Origin: Bartonella sp. 220B
Lineage (GTDB): Bacteria > Pseudomonadota > Alphaproteobacteria > Rhizobiales > Rhizobiaceae
Direction: 5' to 3'
NCBI RefSeq assembly: GCF_026930205.1
Contig: NZ_JANHOI010000009.1
Coordinates: 1-57,853 of the forward strand
DNA: 57,853 bases
The translations under genes were made by a program, and so were the position numbers. This document shows, piece by piece, positions 34,579-43,600 of the stretch. The notes below the pieces were generated by a model. That model saw only the letters and a list, made by a program, of their open reading frames with translations. It had not been told where the DNA came from and did not search any database. Position 1 is the stretch's first letter. Each line of letters begins with the position of its first letter.

Positions 34579-36252
34579 ATGAAAAAAAGACAACCATCCC
34601 CTTTTATAGCGAGCATGATGCAAAAATTTCAAGAACAGGGCGAACACTCTCCCGCAACACCAATCACCTCCAAAACTTCTCCAAAGGAGCAAGAACCACC
34701 TCTCCCCAAACGCCCAGAAGAAACCCTACGCACCAGAGCTGCTCCCCAAAGACCTCCGCGCGCAAGAGATAAACAGCAAAGCCAAACAACCACACAAGAA
34801 AGTGAAACTGCAAACATAAGAGTTGCTCCACAAAGACCTCCGCGCGCAAGAGACAAACAACAAAGCCAAACAACCACACAAGAAAGTGAAACTGCAAACA
34901 TAAGAGTTGCTCCACAAAAACCACCACGTGCAAGAAGTATGCAAACAAATAGCACTTCATCTGAAAACAGTGAAGGTCTCTACGCATCGCCTACTCCATC
35001 TACTCCACCAAAAATGCGAGACAAGAGAGGCATGCAGACAAACAGCACTTCCTCTCAAGACAGTGAAAACCTATACGCAACACTTGCTCCACCTACTCCA
35101 CCAAAAACACGAGACAGGAAAGGCGTGCAAACAAGCAGCATTTCATCTGAAGAACGTGAAGATCTATACGCAACACCTCCCCCCCCAAAACCACCACGTA
35201 TAAGAAAAAAAGAGCAAAGCAATACAGCGACTCAAACTGTTGCTTCCTCAAGAATAACTATGTCTCTCTCGCAAGAGGAAATTATCCTCAAAGTGAGAAA
35301 CAATACATTGGTTCAAACCTGTAGGGACGAAATCAAAAATTTGTCTCAAACTGTTTATGGCAACTCAGATATTTTTGAAAAAAAACTTGCAGAAATCGAA
35401 AAAAATCCCATGTTGGGACAAAGTTTTTCATGGCAAGTTGCAGGAAATCCTGCCCTTGTTGCCAGACTTGCTGGAAAACAAATTTTGGGTGTAAAAAGTA
35501 AAACACGCCAAGAAGCTGAAAAGCAGGTTTCATCCCTCTGTCTTGCCCTTGAAAATTATGCCGATATTGTAAAACAGGCAAAAGAGAACATTTCGCAGAG
35601 CCATCTAGGGAAACACACACGCCATAGAACGTCAATGGACCTAACTGAAATAGCTGAAGATTTACAAAATCCGCGTAAGCCTGAGCAAGAAATGGAATCC
35701 CTTTCCCATAAGGAAATTGCTCGCAGAGTTAAAAGTCATACAGCGGTCAAATATTGTCATGCAGAAATTACATATTGGTGTACAATTGCTTATGGTAACC
35801 CAAATGTTTTGCAGTATAGGCTTGAAACAGTTGAAAAAGCTCCTGCTGAGGGAGAACAGCTTGCATGGCAAGTTATAAATCACCCCGGTTGTTTTGGTAA
35901 ACTTGCTGGTCACAATTTCCATGGCTTTAAAAGTAATACACGCAAACAGGCTGAAAACGCTCTTACACATCTAGGGAATGCTATTGAAGGTTATGCAGAA
36001 GCTATAAAACATGCAAAAGAACACATTTTAGAAAGCCATCAGGAAAAACAAAGACGCCATGCACATTCTCGCAGCCTAGAGAAAAGCTTGCAAAAACAGC
36101 AACTTTCATCAGAATCTCACAAACAGCTCGAGCGCTCGTCAGACAACATACAGCAAAAAACTGGTGAAACCTCTAGGCAAACAGACAAAAATCCACCAGA
36201 CGTGCGACCACGAAGAACTGAAGCACAAAAAACAATGGCTTTCACCAGATAA
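34579..36252 (+). CDS. BepE-like effector: SH3/Tyr-motif repeats plus two BID domains
   Basis: A 557-residue effector. Residues 1-54 are Pro/Lys/Glu-rich. Residues 55-119 are 28-residue repeats beginning APQRPPRARD. Residues 121-211 are three 31-residue repeats, each with a Tyr motif (EGLYASP, ENLYATL, EDLYATP) followed by a proline motif (PSTPPK, PPTPPK, PPKPPR). The proline motifs fit the class II SH3-ligand pattern PxxPx[K/R]. Two BID domains follow, about 235-340 (LSQTVYGNSDIFEKKLAEI) and about 385-485 (WCTIAYGNPNVLQYRLETV). The tail ends MAFTR. Tyr motifs plus two BIDs suit BepE, which lets B. henselae-infected cells migrate normally, but the letter is not certain. The BID regions and start resemble the previous effector, so they are paralogues. 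Confidence 0.87.
   Translation: MKKRQPSPFIASMMQKFQEQGEHSPATPITSKTSPKEQEPPLPKRPEETLRTRAAPQRPPRARDKQQSQTTTQESETANIRVAPQRPPRARDKQQSQTTTQESETANIRVAPQKPPRARSMQTNSTSSENSEGLYASPTPSTPPKMRDKRGMQTNSTSSQDSENLYATLAPPTPPKTRDRKGVQTSSISSEEREDLYATPPPPKPPRIRKKEQSNTATQTVASSRITMSLSQEEIILKVRNNTLVQTCRDEIKNLSQTVYGNSDIFEKKLAEIEKNPMLGQSFSWQVAGNPALVARLAGKQILGVKSKTRQEAEKQVSSLCLALENYADIVKQAKENISQSHLGKHTRHRTSMDLTEIAEDLQNPRKPEQEMESLSHKEIARRVKSHTAVKYCHAEITYWCTIAYGNPNVLQYRLETVEKAPAEGEQLAWQVINHPGCFGKLAGHNFHGFKSNTRKQAENALTHLGNAIEGYAEAIKHAKEHILESHQEKQRRHAHSRSLEKSLQKQQLSSESHKQLERSSDNIQQKTGETSRQTDKNPPDVRPRRTEAQKTMAFTR
34741..34938 (+). repeat. 84-bp tandem repeat, two full copies and a partial third
   Basis: Copies at 34741-34824 and 34825-34908, and a partial copy at 34909-34938, each encode APQRPPRARD followed in the full copies by KQQSQTTTQE and SETANIRV. 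The two full copies differ by only a few bases, which points to recent expansion; copy number may vary between strains. Confidence 0.85.
34939..35211 (+). repeat. 93-bp tandem repeat, three diverged copies (Tyr plus SH3-ligand units)
   Basis: Units start at 34939, 35032 and 35125. Each encodes QTxSxSS..., then an LYA Tyr motif, then a PxxPx[K/R] motif and an Arg/Lys-rich linker. The units are more diverged than the 84-bp array, so they are older; the Tyr and proline motifs are retained in all three. Confidence 0.8.
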
Positions 36253-36273
36253 ACAGTTTTATTTTTCCTGCCC

Positions 36274-36307
36274 CTTTGGTGCAATCGACGCAAAATCATT
36301 GCACCAA
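36274..36307. repeat. TTTGGTGCAAT inverted repeat after the BepE-like gene
   Basis: TTTGGTGCAAT (36274-36284) and ATTGCACCAAA (36297-36307) form a perfect 11-base stem with a 12-base loop, 22 bases after the stop codon. It is the fourth of the post-effector hairpins; both arms carry a matched change from TTGGCGC to TTGGTGC, which keeps the pairing. Confidence 0.65.
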
Positions 36308-36498
36308 AATCCTTGGTGCTGTTACGGAAAATATAAAATACCTCCGTCGTTTCATCAGCAAATTGCTAAAACTTCATCATAAAACTGCGCAGCCCATTTA
36401 AATGGGCTGAACATCCCCCTTCTTTACATTTGCAAAGCTTCACACGAGAAAAACGCAAGATATTTGTCTGCACGACAACGCCGCACCATGGCACTCCA

Positions 36499-36615
36499 GA
36501 GCCTATAAAACATGATCTTGAGAATATTTCCAGTTCAGAAGAATTGCTTGTTTTAAAGGAATTCAAGGAATTCTACGCATACCTTGAGAGAATTGAAAAT
36601 GAGAGGATTGAATGA
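36499..36615 (+). pseudogene. Relic of the FIC-OB part of an older FIC-BID gene
   Basis: This stretch reads EPIKHDLENISSSEELLVLK and then EFKEFYAYLERI before a TGA at 36613-36615. It matches EPMKHLFDDISNPEKTLILK, the C-terminal part of the FIC region in the effector downstream. No start or catalytic part remains. The following OB-fold part of the same relic lies in another frame and is now the N-terminus of the next gene. Confidence 0.65.
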
Positions 36616-38603
36616 AAAAAATATCGTTTTACAATGATCATACAAAAAAGCCATCTAATCATGGCTCCTATGAAGGTTATAGACATGGGTTCATGATGAA
36701 TATCCATAAGACGAACATCATAGGAAATAAAAAGCATCTCACACCAGAGCAACAAACAATCTTGACAATGGATGCTCCTTCTTTTTTTACAGCGCCACAG
36801 CCAAAAAATCTGCAAAACACATTTCCTCTAAAAGAAAAAAATATATCACCGCGCAATTTTTTTTATCCAAACAGTGTCACACTAAAAAATAAATATGGCC
36901 TAACAGATTATGGTAAATTACAAATGCAGTGTGCTCATGATTCAGCAAAAGCAATCATTAATCTGCGCCAAGAAGCACCACCACAAAAGCTAACATCAGC
37001 CTATCTCCTCTATATTCATAACACTTTATTTAAAAACACTTTTGAATGGGCTGGAAAAACGCGCGAGAAACCTTTTACCTTTAAAGATGGCACCGTTGCC
37101 TGTATGTCAGAAATGAAAAAAGCAAATATTTCTTTTGCATCAGGGAAAAAGGTCCAAGAGGGCCTTGAAAATTTAGACAGAACACTAACCGAGAAGAATA
37201 ATTTAAAAGGCTTAAGCCGCGAAGCATTCGTTGAAAATGCTGCTGAAATGATGATACAGTTGAACTATACGCATCCTTTCAGAGAGGGCAATGGACGCAC
37301 CCAAAGGATGTTTTTTGAAAAACTTGCTGAAGTTGCAGGTCACAAGTTAGACTTTTCTCTGGTCACCGAAGAACGCATGAAGCTTGCCAGTATTGCATCA
37401 CTGCAATCTGGGGATTCAGAACCGATGAAGCATCTGTTTGACGATATCTCCAATCCAGAAAAAACGCTCATTTTAAAGGAATTCATGGACCACATGAAAA
37501 AGATTGGGGTTGAGAATATGAAAGAGCGTCTTGTTCTCACGGCGAAAGAAGAGGAAACCTATACAGGCTTCTATAGAGGTGGTGGCGCAAATGGCTTCAT
37601 GATCGATGCTAAGGGTACTTTCATCATAGGGGATAAGAAGCATCTTGCACCAGAGCAATTGAAAACACTCAAAATTGGTGATGCTATGACCTTTACCGTA
37701 CCCAGAGCTCAAGACTTACAACAAATACTCATTCCAGCAGAAAAAGTAGCGTCTCTCACAAAAGAAGAAATCATTGCAAGGATTAAAGAAGACACATCCA
37801 TCCAAGCGAAGAAACAAGCAATCGAAGTTTTGTGCAAGATTGTTTATGGTAATCCGCATATTTTAGAGAAAAAACTTGAAATAATTCATGAAAATCCCCT
37901 TGAGGGTGAGAAACTAGCATGTCAAATTATAGAATTCCCTAAATCTATTTCTAAGCTTGCTGGTATCAACATAGGTAGCATCATCAATAACGCGCGTGCA
38001 CGTGCTGAAGACAATATTTTACCCCTATGTATCGCCATTGATCGTTACGTGGATACTTTTAAACAAATAGAACAGGATATTCTGCAGGACCATTGTGCAA
38101 AACAAAAACGCTGTGAACAACCGGTAGAAGTCCCTAAAGAATGGATGGAAAATCTCTGCGCCCTGTCAAAAGAACAACAGCAAAAAGCCTTATCACAGTC
38201 TCTCGAACTCAGAGAAGAAATACGAGCTTATAGCGCAAAAATTAATGCGCGCTTATCACCAAGCGAGCATGAAGCAATAGAAGAAAAGAATTACGAAAAG
38301 CTAGCTAAAACTCTTGGTACATCATTAAGCAAAGCACAAGAAATTACAAAAATCGTTCAATCTGTAAAAGAGATACGACAGAGCATTCCCGATAAAGAGC
38401 TTTCTTGTCGTAGATTTAAAGAACACTCAACACCAAATCTGCACCAATCTATAAAAGAAAACCGTTTCAAAAAATACATAAAAATTTTTAACCCATCCGC
38501 AATTAAAGCAGAGAAAATAACAGAAATCATCTTGCGAGATAAAGCGATACAACAGAGCATTCAACCACATAAAGCTGAATATGCAAGGACAATATCCATC
38601 TAA
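36612..38603 (+). CDS. FIC-BID effector with an extra relic OB fold at its N-terminus
   Basis: A 663-residue protein. Residues about 18-80 (GSYEGYRHGF, NIIGNKKHLTPEQQ, PKNLQNTFPLKEKNIS) copy its own connecting OB fold (about 345-415: ETYTGFYRGG, FIIGDKKHLAPEQ, AQDLQQILIPAEK). A normal Bep start FFYPNSVTLKNKYG follows at about 84. The FIC motif HPFREGNGRTQR is complete (His221), so AMP transfer is expected. The BID domain is at about 425-530, with CKIVYGNPHILEKKLEII. The tail is extended: KAQEITKIVQSVKEIRQS near 575 recurs weakly as KAEKITEIILRDKAIQQS near 640. It ends in TISI, not the LAMAS/FAR-type ending of the others. FIC-BID effectors BepB and BepI are candidates for orthology; I cannot decide. 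The ATG at 36612 overlaps the relic's stop (ATGA). Confidence 0.82.
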   Translation: MKKISFYNDHTKKPSNHGSYEGYRHGFMMNIHKTNIIGNKKHLTPEQQTILTMDAPSFFTAPQPKNLQNTFPLKEKNISPRNFFYPNSVTLKNKYGLTDYGKLQMQCAHDSAKAIINLRQEAPPQKLTSAYLLYIHNTLFKNTFEWAGKTREKPFTFKDGTVACMSEMKKANISFASGKKVQEGLENLDRTLTEKNNLKGLSREAFVENAAEMMIQLNYTHPFREGNGRTQRMFFEKLAEVAGHKLDFSLVTEERMKLASIASLQSGDSEPMKHLFDDISNPEKTLILKEFMDHMKKIGVENMKERLVLTAKEEETYTGFYRGGGANGFMIDAKGTFIIGDKKHLAPEQLKTLKIGDAMTFTVPRAQDLQQILIPAEKVASLTKEEIIARIKEDTSIQAKKQAIEVLCKIVYGNPHILEKKLEIIHENPLEGEKLACQIIEFPKSISKLAGINIGSIINNARARAEDNILPLCIAIDRYVDTFKQIEQDILQDHCAKQKRCEQPVEVPKEWMENLCALSKEQQQKALSQSLELREEIRAYSAKINARLSPSEHEAIEEKNYEKLAKTLGTSLSKAQEITKIVQSVKEIRQSIPDKELSCRRFKEHSTPNLHQSIKENRFKKYIKIFNPSAIKAEKITEIILRDKAIQQSIQPHKAEYARTISI

Positions 38604-39112
38604 AGGCACGCATAAATTTTCACTTTTTTCATTCTTTTTTACGCTGGATTATCGCTTTAAGAGAGCTCTGTCCCATTGATCATTTTCTTCCATAAAAGGA
38701 AAAATATCTAATCATGATTTTAAAAAGCAAAACAGAGAGCTTGAGAAGCAAAAAGATGCCTAAGAGATACCATATGGATAATAACGAGAAAAAGCAGCAA
38801 CAGAGAGAATAATCCGTTTTATCCACTTTCTCTGCGTCTTTTTTATTCGTTACAGAGCTCCATATATTCAGCTTGAGAGAAAGAATTTTTATGTTGTATG
38901 GAAGTTCTCAAAGCTTTAACACAAAGGTAATAAGCATAATTTAAGACAGCTTCATGTAGTTTTGTTGACAGAAAGACAAACACCAGCATAAAACAGTTTA
39001 AAAGAGTATTTATTAACATTCTTACATTAATATGTTGATCAGATTTTTATGATCTGATGCGTTGTATTCATTTTTTATCACCTGTCCTTCATAATAAACC
39101 TGATATATTTTT
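38604..39112. other. Spacer between effector island and core genes; possible terminator
   Basis: About 500 AT-rich bases without a gene. CAGAGA (38801-38806) and TCTCTG (38829-38834) followed by CGTCTTTTTTA could form a terminator for the last effector. The promoter for murJ must lie in its right half. The post-effector hairpin seen after four other effector genes is absent here. Confidence 0.4.
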
Positions 39113-40684
39113 ATGATTTTAATTAAAAAATTTGCAACTGTTGCTTCTGGAACCCTGATGAGCCGTATTTTTGGCTTTATCCGTGAAATGTTAATGGCAG
39201 CCGCTCTTGGAACGGGTCCTGTTTCCGATGCGTTCAATGCGGCTTTTCGGTTTCCCAATACATTTCGCCGTTTTTTTGCGGAAGGCGCCTTTAACGCAGC
39301 TTTTGTTCCTCTTTTTGCCAAAAAAATTACCGAAGATGGTAGAGAAGCTGCTTGCAAATTCGCCGAAGAGGTGTTTGGCGTTCTCTTTTCGCTGCTGTTA
39401 CTTTTAACGATTGCCATGGAACTCAGTATGCCTTTTTTGGTAAGAACAATCATAGCTCCAGGCTTTACAGAGGATGCGACAAAATTTAACGCCACGATTC
39501 ATTTTACCGCAATCATGTTTCCCTATTTAACCTGCATGTCTTTAGCAGCCATGATGGGGGGCATGTTGAATGCCCTACGACGCTATTTTATCGCAGCCAT
39601 AGCCCCCCTCTTTTTAAATATTATTCTCATCTGTGTGCTCGCCTATGCTTGGTTTTATCAACTTGATGCTTGGCATATCGGCCTCAATCTTTCTTGGGGT
39701 GTGTTAGCTGCAGGAATTCTCCAACTCACCCTCATCGCTGTTGCTTTGCGTCGCAGTGGCATGAAAATTCTCCTTCGCCGCCCCCATTTTAGTCCCAATG
39801 TTCGTAAGCTTTTAACTTTAGCCTTCCCTGCTGCCATCACAGGAGGAATCACGCAAATCAATTTGCTCATTAATACCAACATTGCTTCCAGCCAATCTGG
39901 TGCTGTATCTTCTTTGATGTATGCTGATCGCCTTTATCAACTACCCCTAGGTGTGATAGCAATTGCTATTGCAACTGTTCTTTTACCAGAATTGACAAGA
40001 GCTTTGCGCGGCAAAAAGCATGAAGAAACGCATGATTTGCAAAACCGCTCTATTGAACTCACCCTTTTATTAACGCTGCCTGCATCAGTTGCCTTTTTAC
40101 TGCTCTCCACTCCCATTGTCAGTTTACTTTTTGAACGTGGACAATTTACCAGTGAGTCAACGCACCATGTTGCACAACTCCTTGGACTTTATGGATTAGG
40201 ACTTCCAGCCTTTGTCCTCATTAAGGTGTTTATTCCCAATTTCTTTGCCCATGAAGACACAAAAACACCGATGATTTTCACCGGCATTTGTGTTTTCATC
40301 AATATCAGTCTTGCTTTAATATTATTCCCCATATTATCCGCTCCTGGCATTGTCATTGCCGAAATCACCTCTGGATGGGTGAACTTCCTTTTGCTTTGTG
40401 CTGTTCTCCTCAAACGTGGTTATTGGAAAATTGATGCACAACTGATAAAACGCATTGCCTGTCTGATACTCGTCACTGTTTTAAGCACGATGGTCCTTCA
40501 TTATCTCCTAAATAGACTTGACTTTTTGTCTTTCCCTTTATCCTCACAAGCATCATTTTTCTTGCGCGCTAGCACGTTATCAGGGATAATGGTTTCTCTC
40601 TTCTTGGTCTATTTTAGCGCTTATTTTTTAATTGATACGCGTTCTTTTTTCCTCACCCTCAAAAACTTCAAAAAACGGCTCTAA
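39113..40684 (+). CDS. murJ: MurJ (MviN) lipid II flippase
   Basis: A 523-residue polytopic membrane protein of the MVF/MviN family with about 14 hydrophobic segments. Family landmarks are seen near the N-terminus: ATVASGTLMSRIFGFIREML and RFPNTFRRFFAEGAFNAAFV. It flips lipid II across the inner membrane during peptidoglycan synthesis. The length is typical. It begins the core-gene part of the window and runs in the same direction as trpS, which follows after about 80 bases. Confidence 0.95.
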   Translation: MILIKKFATVASGTLMSRIFGFIREMLMAAALGTGPVSDAFNAAFRFPNTFRRFFAEGAFNAAFVPLFAKKITEDGREAACKFAEEVFGVLFSLLLLLTIAMELSMPFLVRTIIAPGFTEDATKFNATIHFTAIMFPYLTCMSLAAMMGGMLNALRRYFIAAIAPLFLNIILICVLAYAWFYQLDAWHIGLNLSWGVLAAGILQLTLIAVALRRSGMKILLRRPHFSPNVRKLLTLAFPAAITGGITQINLLINTNIASSQSGAVSSLMYADRLYQLPLGVIAIAIATVLLPELTRALRGKKHEETHDLQNRSIELTLLLTLPASVAFLLLSTPIVSLLFERGQFTSESTHHVAQLLGLYGLGLPAFVLIKVFIPNFFAHEDTKTPMIFTGICVFINISLALILFPILSAPGIVIAEITSGWVNFLLLCAVLLKRGYWKIDAQLIKRIACLILVTVLSTMVLHYLLNRLDFLSFPLSSQASFFLRASTLSGIMVSLFLVYFSAYFLIDTRSFFLTLKNFKKRL

Positions 40685-40762
40685 TATTTTAACTTGCTTT
40701 CAGAAAGGCATTTTGACACAAAACGCAAAAGAAATAATTTGATTTTAAGAAAGAACACTTCT

Positions 40763-41833
40763 ATGGACACTTTCACACCGCTTGTTTTTTCTGGTGTACA
40801 ACCGAGTGGAAACTTACATCTTGGCAATTATCTTGGCGCCATCAAACATTGGGTTGAGCTGCAAACATCCTATCATTGCCTCTACTGTGTTGTCGATATG
40901 CATGCGCTTACAGTGAATCCTGATCCCCTTACTTTGACTGAAACAACCAGAGCAGTCACGGCTGCCTTTTTAGCGGCTGGTATTGATCCGCAAAAACACA
41001 TCATTTTTAACCAATCTCGTGTTTTCCAACATGCTGAACTTGCATGGATTTTTAATTGTATTGCTCGTATTGGTTGGCTCCAACGCATGACACAATTTAA
41101 AGATAAAGCGGGAAAAGATCGTGAAAAAGCATCCCTTGGGCTTTTTGCTTACCCAAGTCTGATGGCCGCTGATATTTTACTCTATCGTGCGACACATGTT
41201 CCAGTAGGCGAAGATCAAAAACAGCATGTTGAACTCACACGCGATATTGCACAAAAATTCAATAACGACTACGCTAAACGCATTGCGGATTTAAATTTTG
41301 CTGTTTCGATACCAATAGGTGAAGAAGAAAAACAAGGCTTTTTTCCCCTGCCAGAAGCCCTGATAGGCAAAACAGCGATGCGCATTATGTCATTGCGCGA
41401 TGGTACAAAAAAAATGTCCAAATCAGATCCTTCCGATTTTTCGCGCATTAATTTAACCGACGATGCTGATCTTATTGCCAAAAAAATCCGCAAAGCAAAA
41501 ACGGATTCCGTCCCTCTTCCCGATACACTAACAGCGCTAGAAGAGCGACCCGAAATCGACAATCTGCTTGGTATTTATGCTGCCTTTGCGCAAATAAGCA
41601 AAGAAAAAGCTCTTTTAGAATTTTCAGGGCAACAGTTTTCACTTTTCAAAACAGCCTTAGCAGACCTTGTCGTCCATAAACTTGCACCCATAACAGAAGA
41701 ATTGCGTCGATTACATCAAGACAATGCTTATATTGACTCTGTTTTGCGTGATGGCGCACAACGTGCCAGTGCATTAGCAGAAAAAAATATGAAAAAAATC
41801 CGCGAAATTGTTGGTTTTTTACAGGATACATGA
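40763..41833 (+). CDS. trpS: Tryptophanyl-tRNA synthetase
   Basis: A 356-residue class I aminoacyl-tRNA synthetase that charges tRNA-Trp. The HIGH-like motif is GNLHLGNY (about 14-21, in [17 protein letters not shown]), and KMSKS is at 217-221. The connecting region [15 protein letters not shown] is typical of TrpS. I choose ATG 40763 because the protein then starts just before the conserved FSGVQPSG motif as usual; an upstream in-frame TTG at 40694 would add 23 non-conserved residues. Confidence 0.95.
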   Translation: MDTFTPLVFSGVQPSGNLHLGNYLGAIKHWVELQTSYHCLYCVVDMHALTVNPDPLTLTETTRAVTAAFLAAGIDPQKHIIFNQSRVFQHAELAWIFNCIARIGWLQRMTQFKDKAGKDREKASLGLFAYPSLMAADILLYRATHVPVGEDQKQHVELTRDIAQKFNNDYAKRIADLNFAVSIPIGEEEKQGFFPLPEALIGKTAMRIMSLRDGTKKMSKSDPSDFSRINLTDDADLIAKKIRKAKTDSVPLPDTLTALEERPEIDNLLGIYAAFAQISKEKALLEFSGQQFSLFKTALADLVVHKLAPITEELRRLHQDNAYIDSVLRDGAQRASALAEKNMKKIREIVGFLQDT

Positions 41834-41874
41834 AACAATAAGGCTTCAATGGTCAAGAATACAGAGAGCAACCC

Positions 41875-42366
41875 ATGGTTTCTAAGAGAAAAAGTCCGCA
41901 AAAATCTCATAAGAAAAAAATTTTAGTCATTATCGATGAAACACCAGAATGCCGGCGTGCTGTTGCATTTGCCGCCCAACATGCGCAAAATACCAACAGA
42001 ACATTGGTATTGCTCTGTGTTGTAGACAGTATAGAATTTCAACATTTCCTGGGTGTCAATAACGTTATGCGCACAGAATCAACGCAAATTGCTGATAAAA
42101 TATTGCGAGAAATTGCCCATGATGTACGCAAAACACACGCTTTAAAAGCAGAAATCATTATCCGTGAAGGTGAAAAAATTGATGAAATTTCTAAACTCAT
42201 CAACGAAGATAAAGAGATTGCACTGATTGTTTTAGCAGCCAGTGCCCATGCAGAAGGACCAGGACCACTGATTCAACTTATCGGAAATCGGGGAACGGCA
42301 TTTTCAATTCCTGTTACCGTTATTCCGAGTAATATTGCCGATGAAAACATTGAATCTATAGCTTAA
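41875..42366 (+). CDS. Universal stress protein (UspA family)
   Basis: A 163-residue UspA-fold protein. A beta strand KKILVIIDETPECRRAV opens the domain after a basic leader, and the C-terminal nucleotide loop appears as GPGPLIQLIGNRGTA followed by the closing strand IPVTVIP. Proteins of this family bind ATP or related nucleotides and act in stress tolerance. In related alphaproteobacteria a usp gene commonly sits between trpS and the Nfu gene, as here. It starts 41 bases after trpS. Confidence 0.88.
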   Translation: MVSKRKSPQKSHKKKILVIIDETPECRRAVAFAAQHAQNTNRTLVLLCVVDSIEFQHFLGVNNVMRTESTQIADKILREIAHDVRKTHALKAEIIIREGEKIDEISKLINEDKEIALIVLAASAHAEGPGPLIQLIGNRGTAFSIPVTVIPSNIADENIESIA

Positions 42367-42430
42367 ATAGGATGAGAGATCATGATCCTCCTCATCCCTT
42401 ATCTAAAAGGCCTTATATAAAGGAGAGTCT

Positions 42431-43009
42431 ATGTTTATTCAAACTGAAACCACGCCCAATCCTGCAACGCTTAAATTTCTGCCAGGTCGTGTGGTTCTTT
42501 CCGAAGGTGTGTTAGAATTTCGTGACCGTGAAGAAGCGGCTAAAAATTCACCTCTCGCTGCGAAACTGTTCAATATTCCTAATATCAATGGTGTTTTTTT
42601 AGGTTATGATTTCATCACGGTAAGCAAACAAGAGGGCGAATGGCAACATCTAAAACCCATTATTTTAGGCACAATTATGGAGCATTTTCTCTCTGGTGAT
42701 CCGGTTATCACCACCAATGCCTCTGCACAAGCACAAACCGACGCGCTTAACGAAGAATTTTATGATGAAAAGGATGCCGAGATTGTCCTAACAATTAAAG
42801 AGCTCCTTGAAAAACGTGTCCGCCCAGCCGTTGCCAATGATGGAGGAGATATCACTTTTCGCGGTTTTGAAAATGGTATTGTTTATCTCAATATGCGCGG
42901 CGCCTGCGCCGGATGCCCCTCTTCAACCGCAACACTCAAACATGGAATTGAAAATCTTTTACGGCACTTTATTCCAGAAGTTTTAGGTGTAGAAGCAATG
43001 CCACAATAA
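42431..43009 (+). CDS. Nfu-type iron-sulfur cluster scaffold/carrier
   Basis: A 192-residue protein with an N-terminal Nfu_N domain (about 1-88, FIQTETTPNPATLKFLPG) and a C-terminal NifU-like domain (about 110-185) with the cluster-binding CAGC at 159-162 in GACAGCPSST. It carries Fe-S clusters to target enzymes in the cytosol. An AAGGAGAG site lies before the ATG. A partial, decayed copy of the C-terminal domain follows directly. Confidence 0.93.
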   Translation: MFIQTETTPNPATLKFLPGRVVLSEGVLEFRDREEAAKNSPLAAKLFNIPNINGVFLGYDFITVSKQEGEWQHLKPIILGTIMEHFLSGDPVITTNASAQAQTDALNEEFYDEKDAEIVLTIKELLEKRVRPAVANDGGDITFRGFENGIVYLNMRGACAGCPSSTATLKHGIENLLRHFIPEVLGVEAMPQ

Positions 43010-43025
43010 AAAAGCAAACTACACC

Positions 43026-43267
43026 GAAAAGATGCTGATATTGTCCTAACAATTAAAGAGCTTCTTGAAACACGTGTTCGCCCAGCCGTTACCAATGATG
43101 GAGGAGATATCACTTTTCGCGATTTTGAAAATGCTATTGTTTATCTCAATATGCGCGGCGCCTGCGCCGGATGCCCCTCTTCAACCGCAACACGCAAACA
43201 TGGAATTGAAAATCTTTTACGGCATTTTATTCCAGAAGTTTTAGGTGTAGAAGCAATGCCACAATAA
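43026..43267 (+). pseudogene. Partial tandem copy of the nfu gene (NifU domain only)
   Basis: The stretch repeats the last 80 codons of the nfu gene from DAEIVLTIKELLEKRVRPAV to EAMPQ and stop, with about ten base changes, six of which alter the protein (E to D, K to T, A to T, G to D, G to A, L to R). The CAGC motif is retained. One G is deleted at the left edge and there is no in-frame start at the beginning, so it is probably not expressed. It is a young duplicate under little constraint. Confidence 0.88.
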
Positions 43268-43600
43268 AAATGAGATCAAAACAGCGATAAGCAAATACAT
43301 CCGTGAAAAGAGTACTTCTATACTGTCATAAAACTAAATCCCCCAACCCCATCATGTCATCCATAAAAACAAAGAAGACTTTAAGTCCTTTATCATTTTC
43401 TATTCTCTTATAAGATCAAAGAAAAAGGATGATATTTCCTAATATCCATCCAAATTCTTACATCATAATGCGTGCTTTTTTAAAAGTTTTCACTTAACGC
43501 ATGAAGCGATTTATGAGAATATAAGATTTCTTTGAAGTTTATATCACCAATTTTATTAAAGGTAATATAACTTTAATTATAGAAAAGTTTATAATATCGA
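43268..43600. other. AT-rich spacer, nothing recognised
   Basis: About 330 bases with no gene or clear hairpin. The last 60 bases are extremely AT-rich and hold the promoter and weak ribosome binding site for the transporter that follows. Confidence 0.35.

Noticed and set aside
34629-34987. Cys/Leu-rich minus-strand frames with internal repeats
   Set aside because: They are the antisense image of the 84-bp tandem repeat in the BepE-like gene.
34741-35211. Possible CRISPR array because of regular repeats
   Set aside because: The repeats are coding, in frame, contiguous and without spacers.
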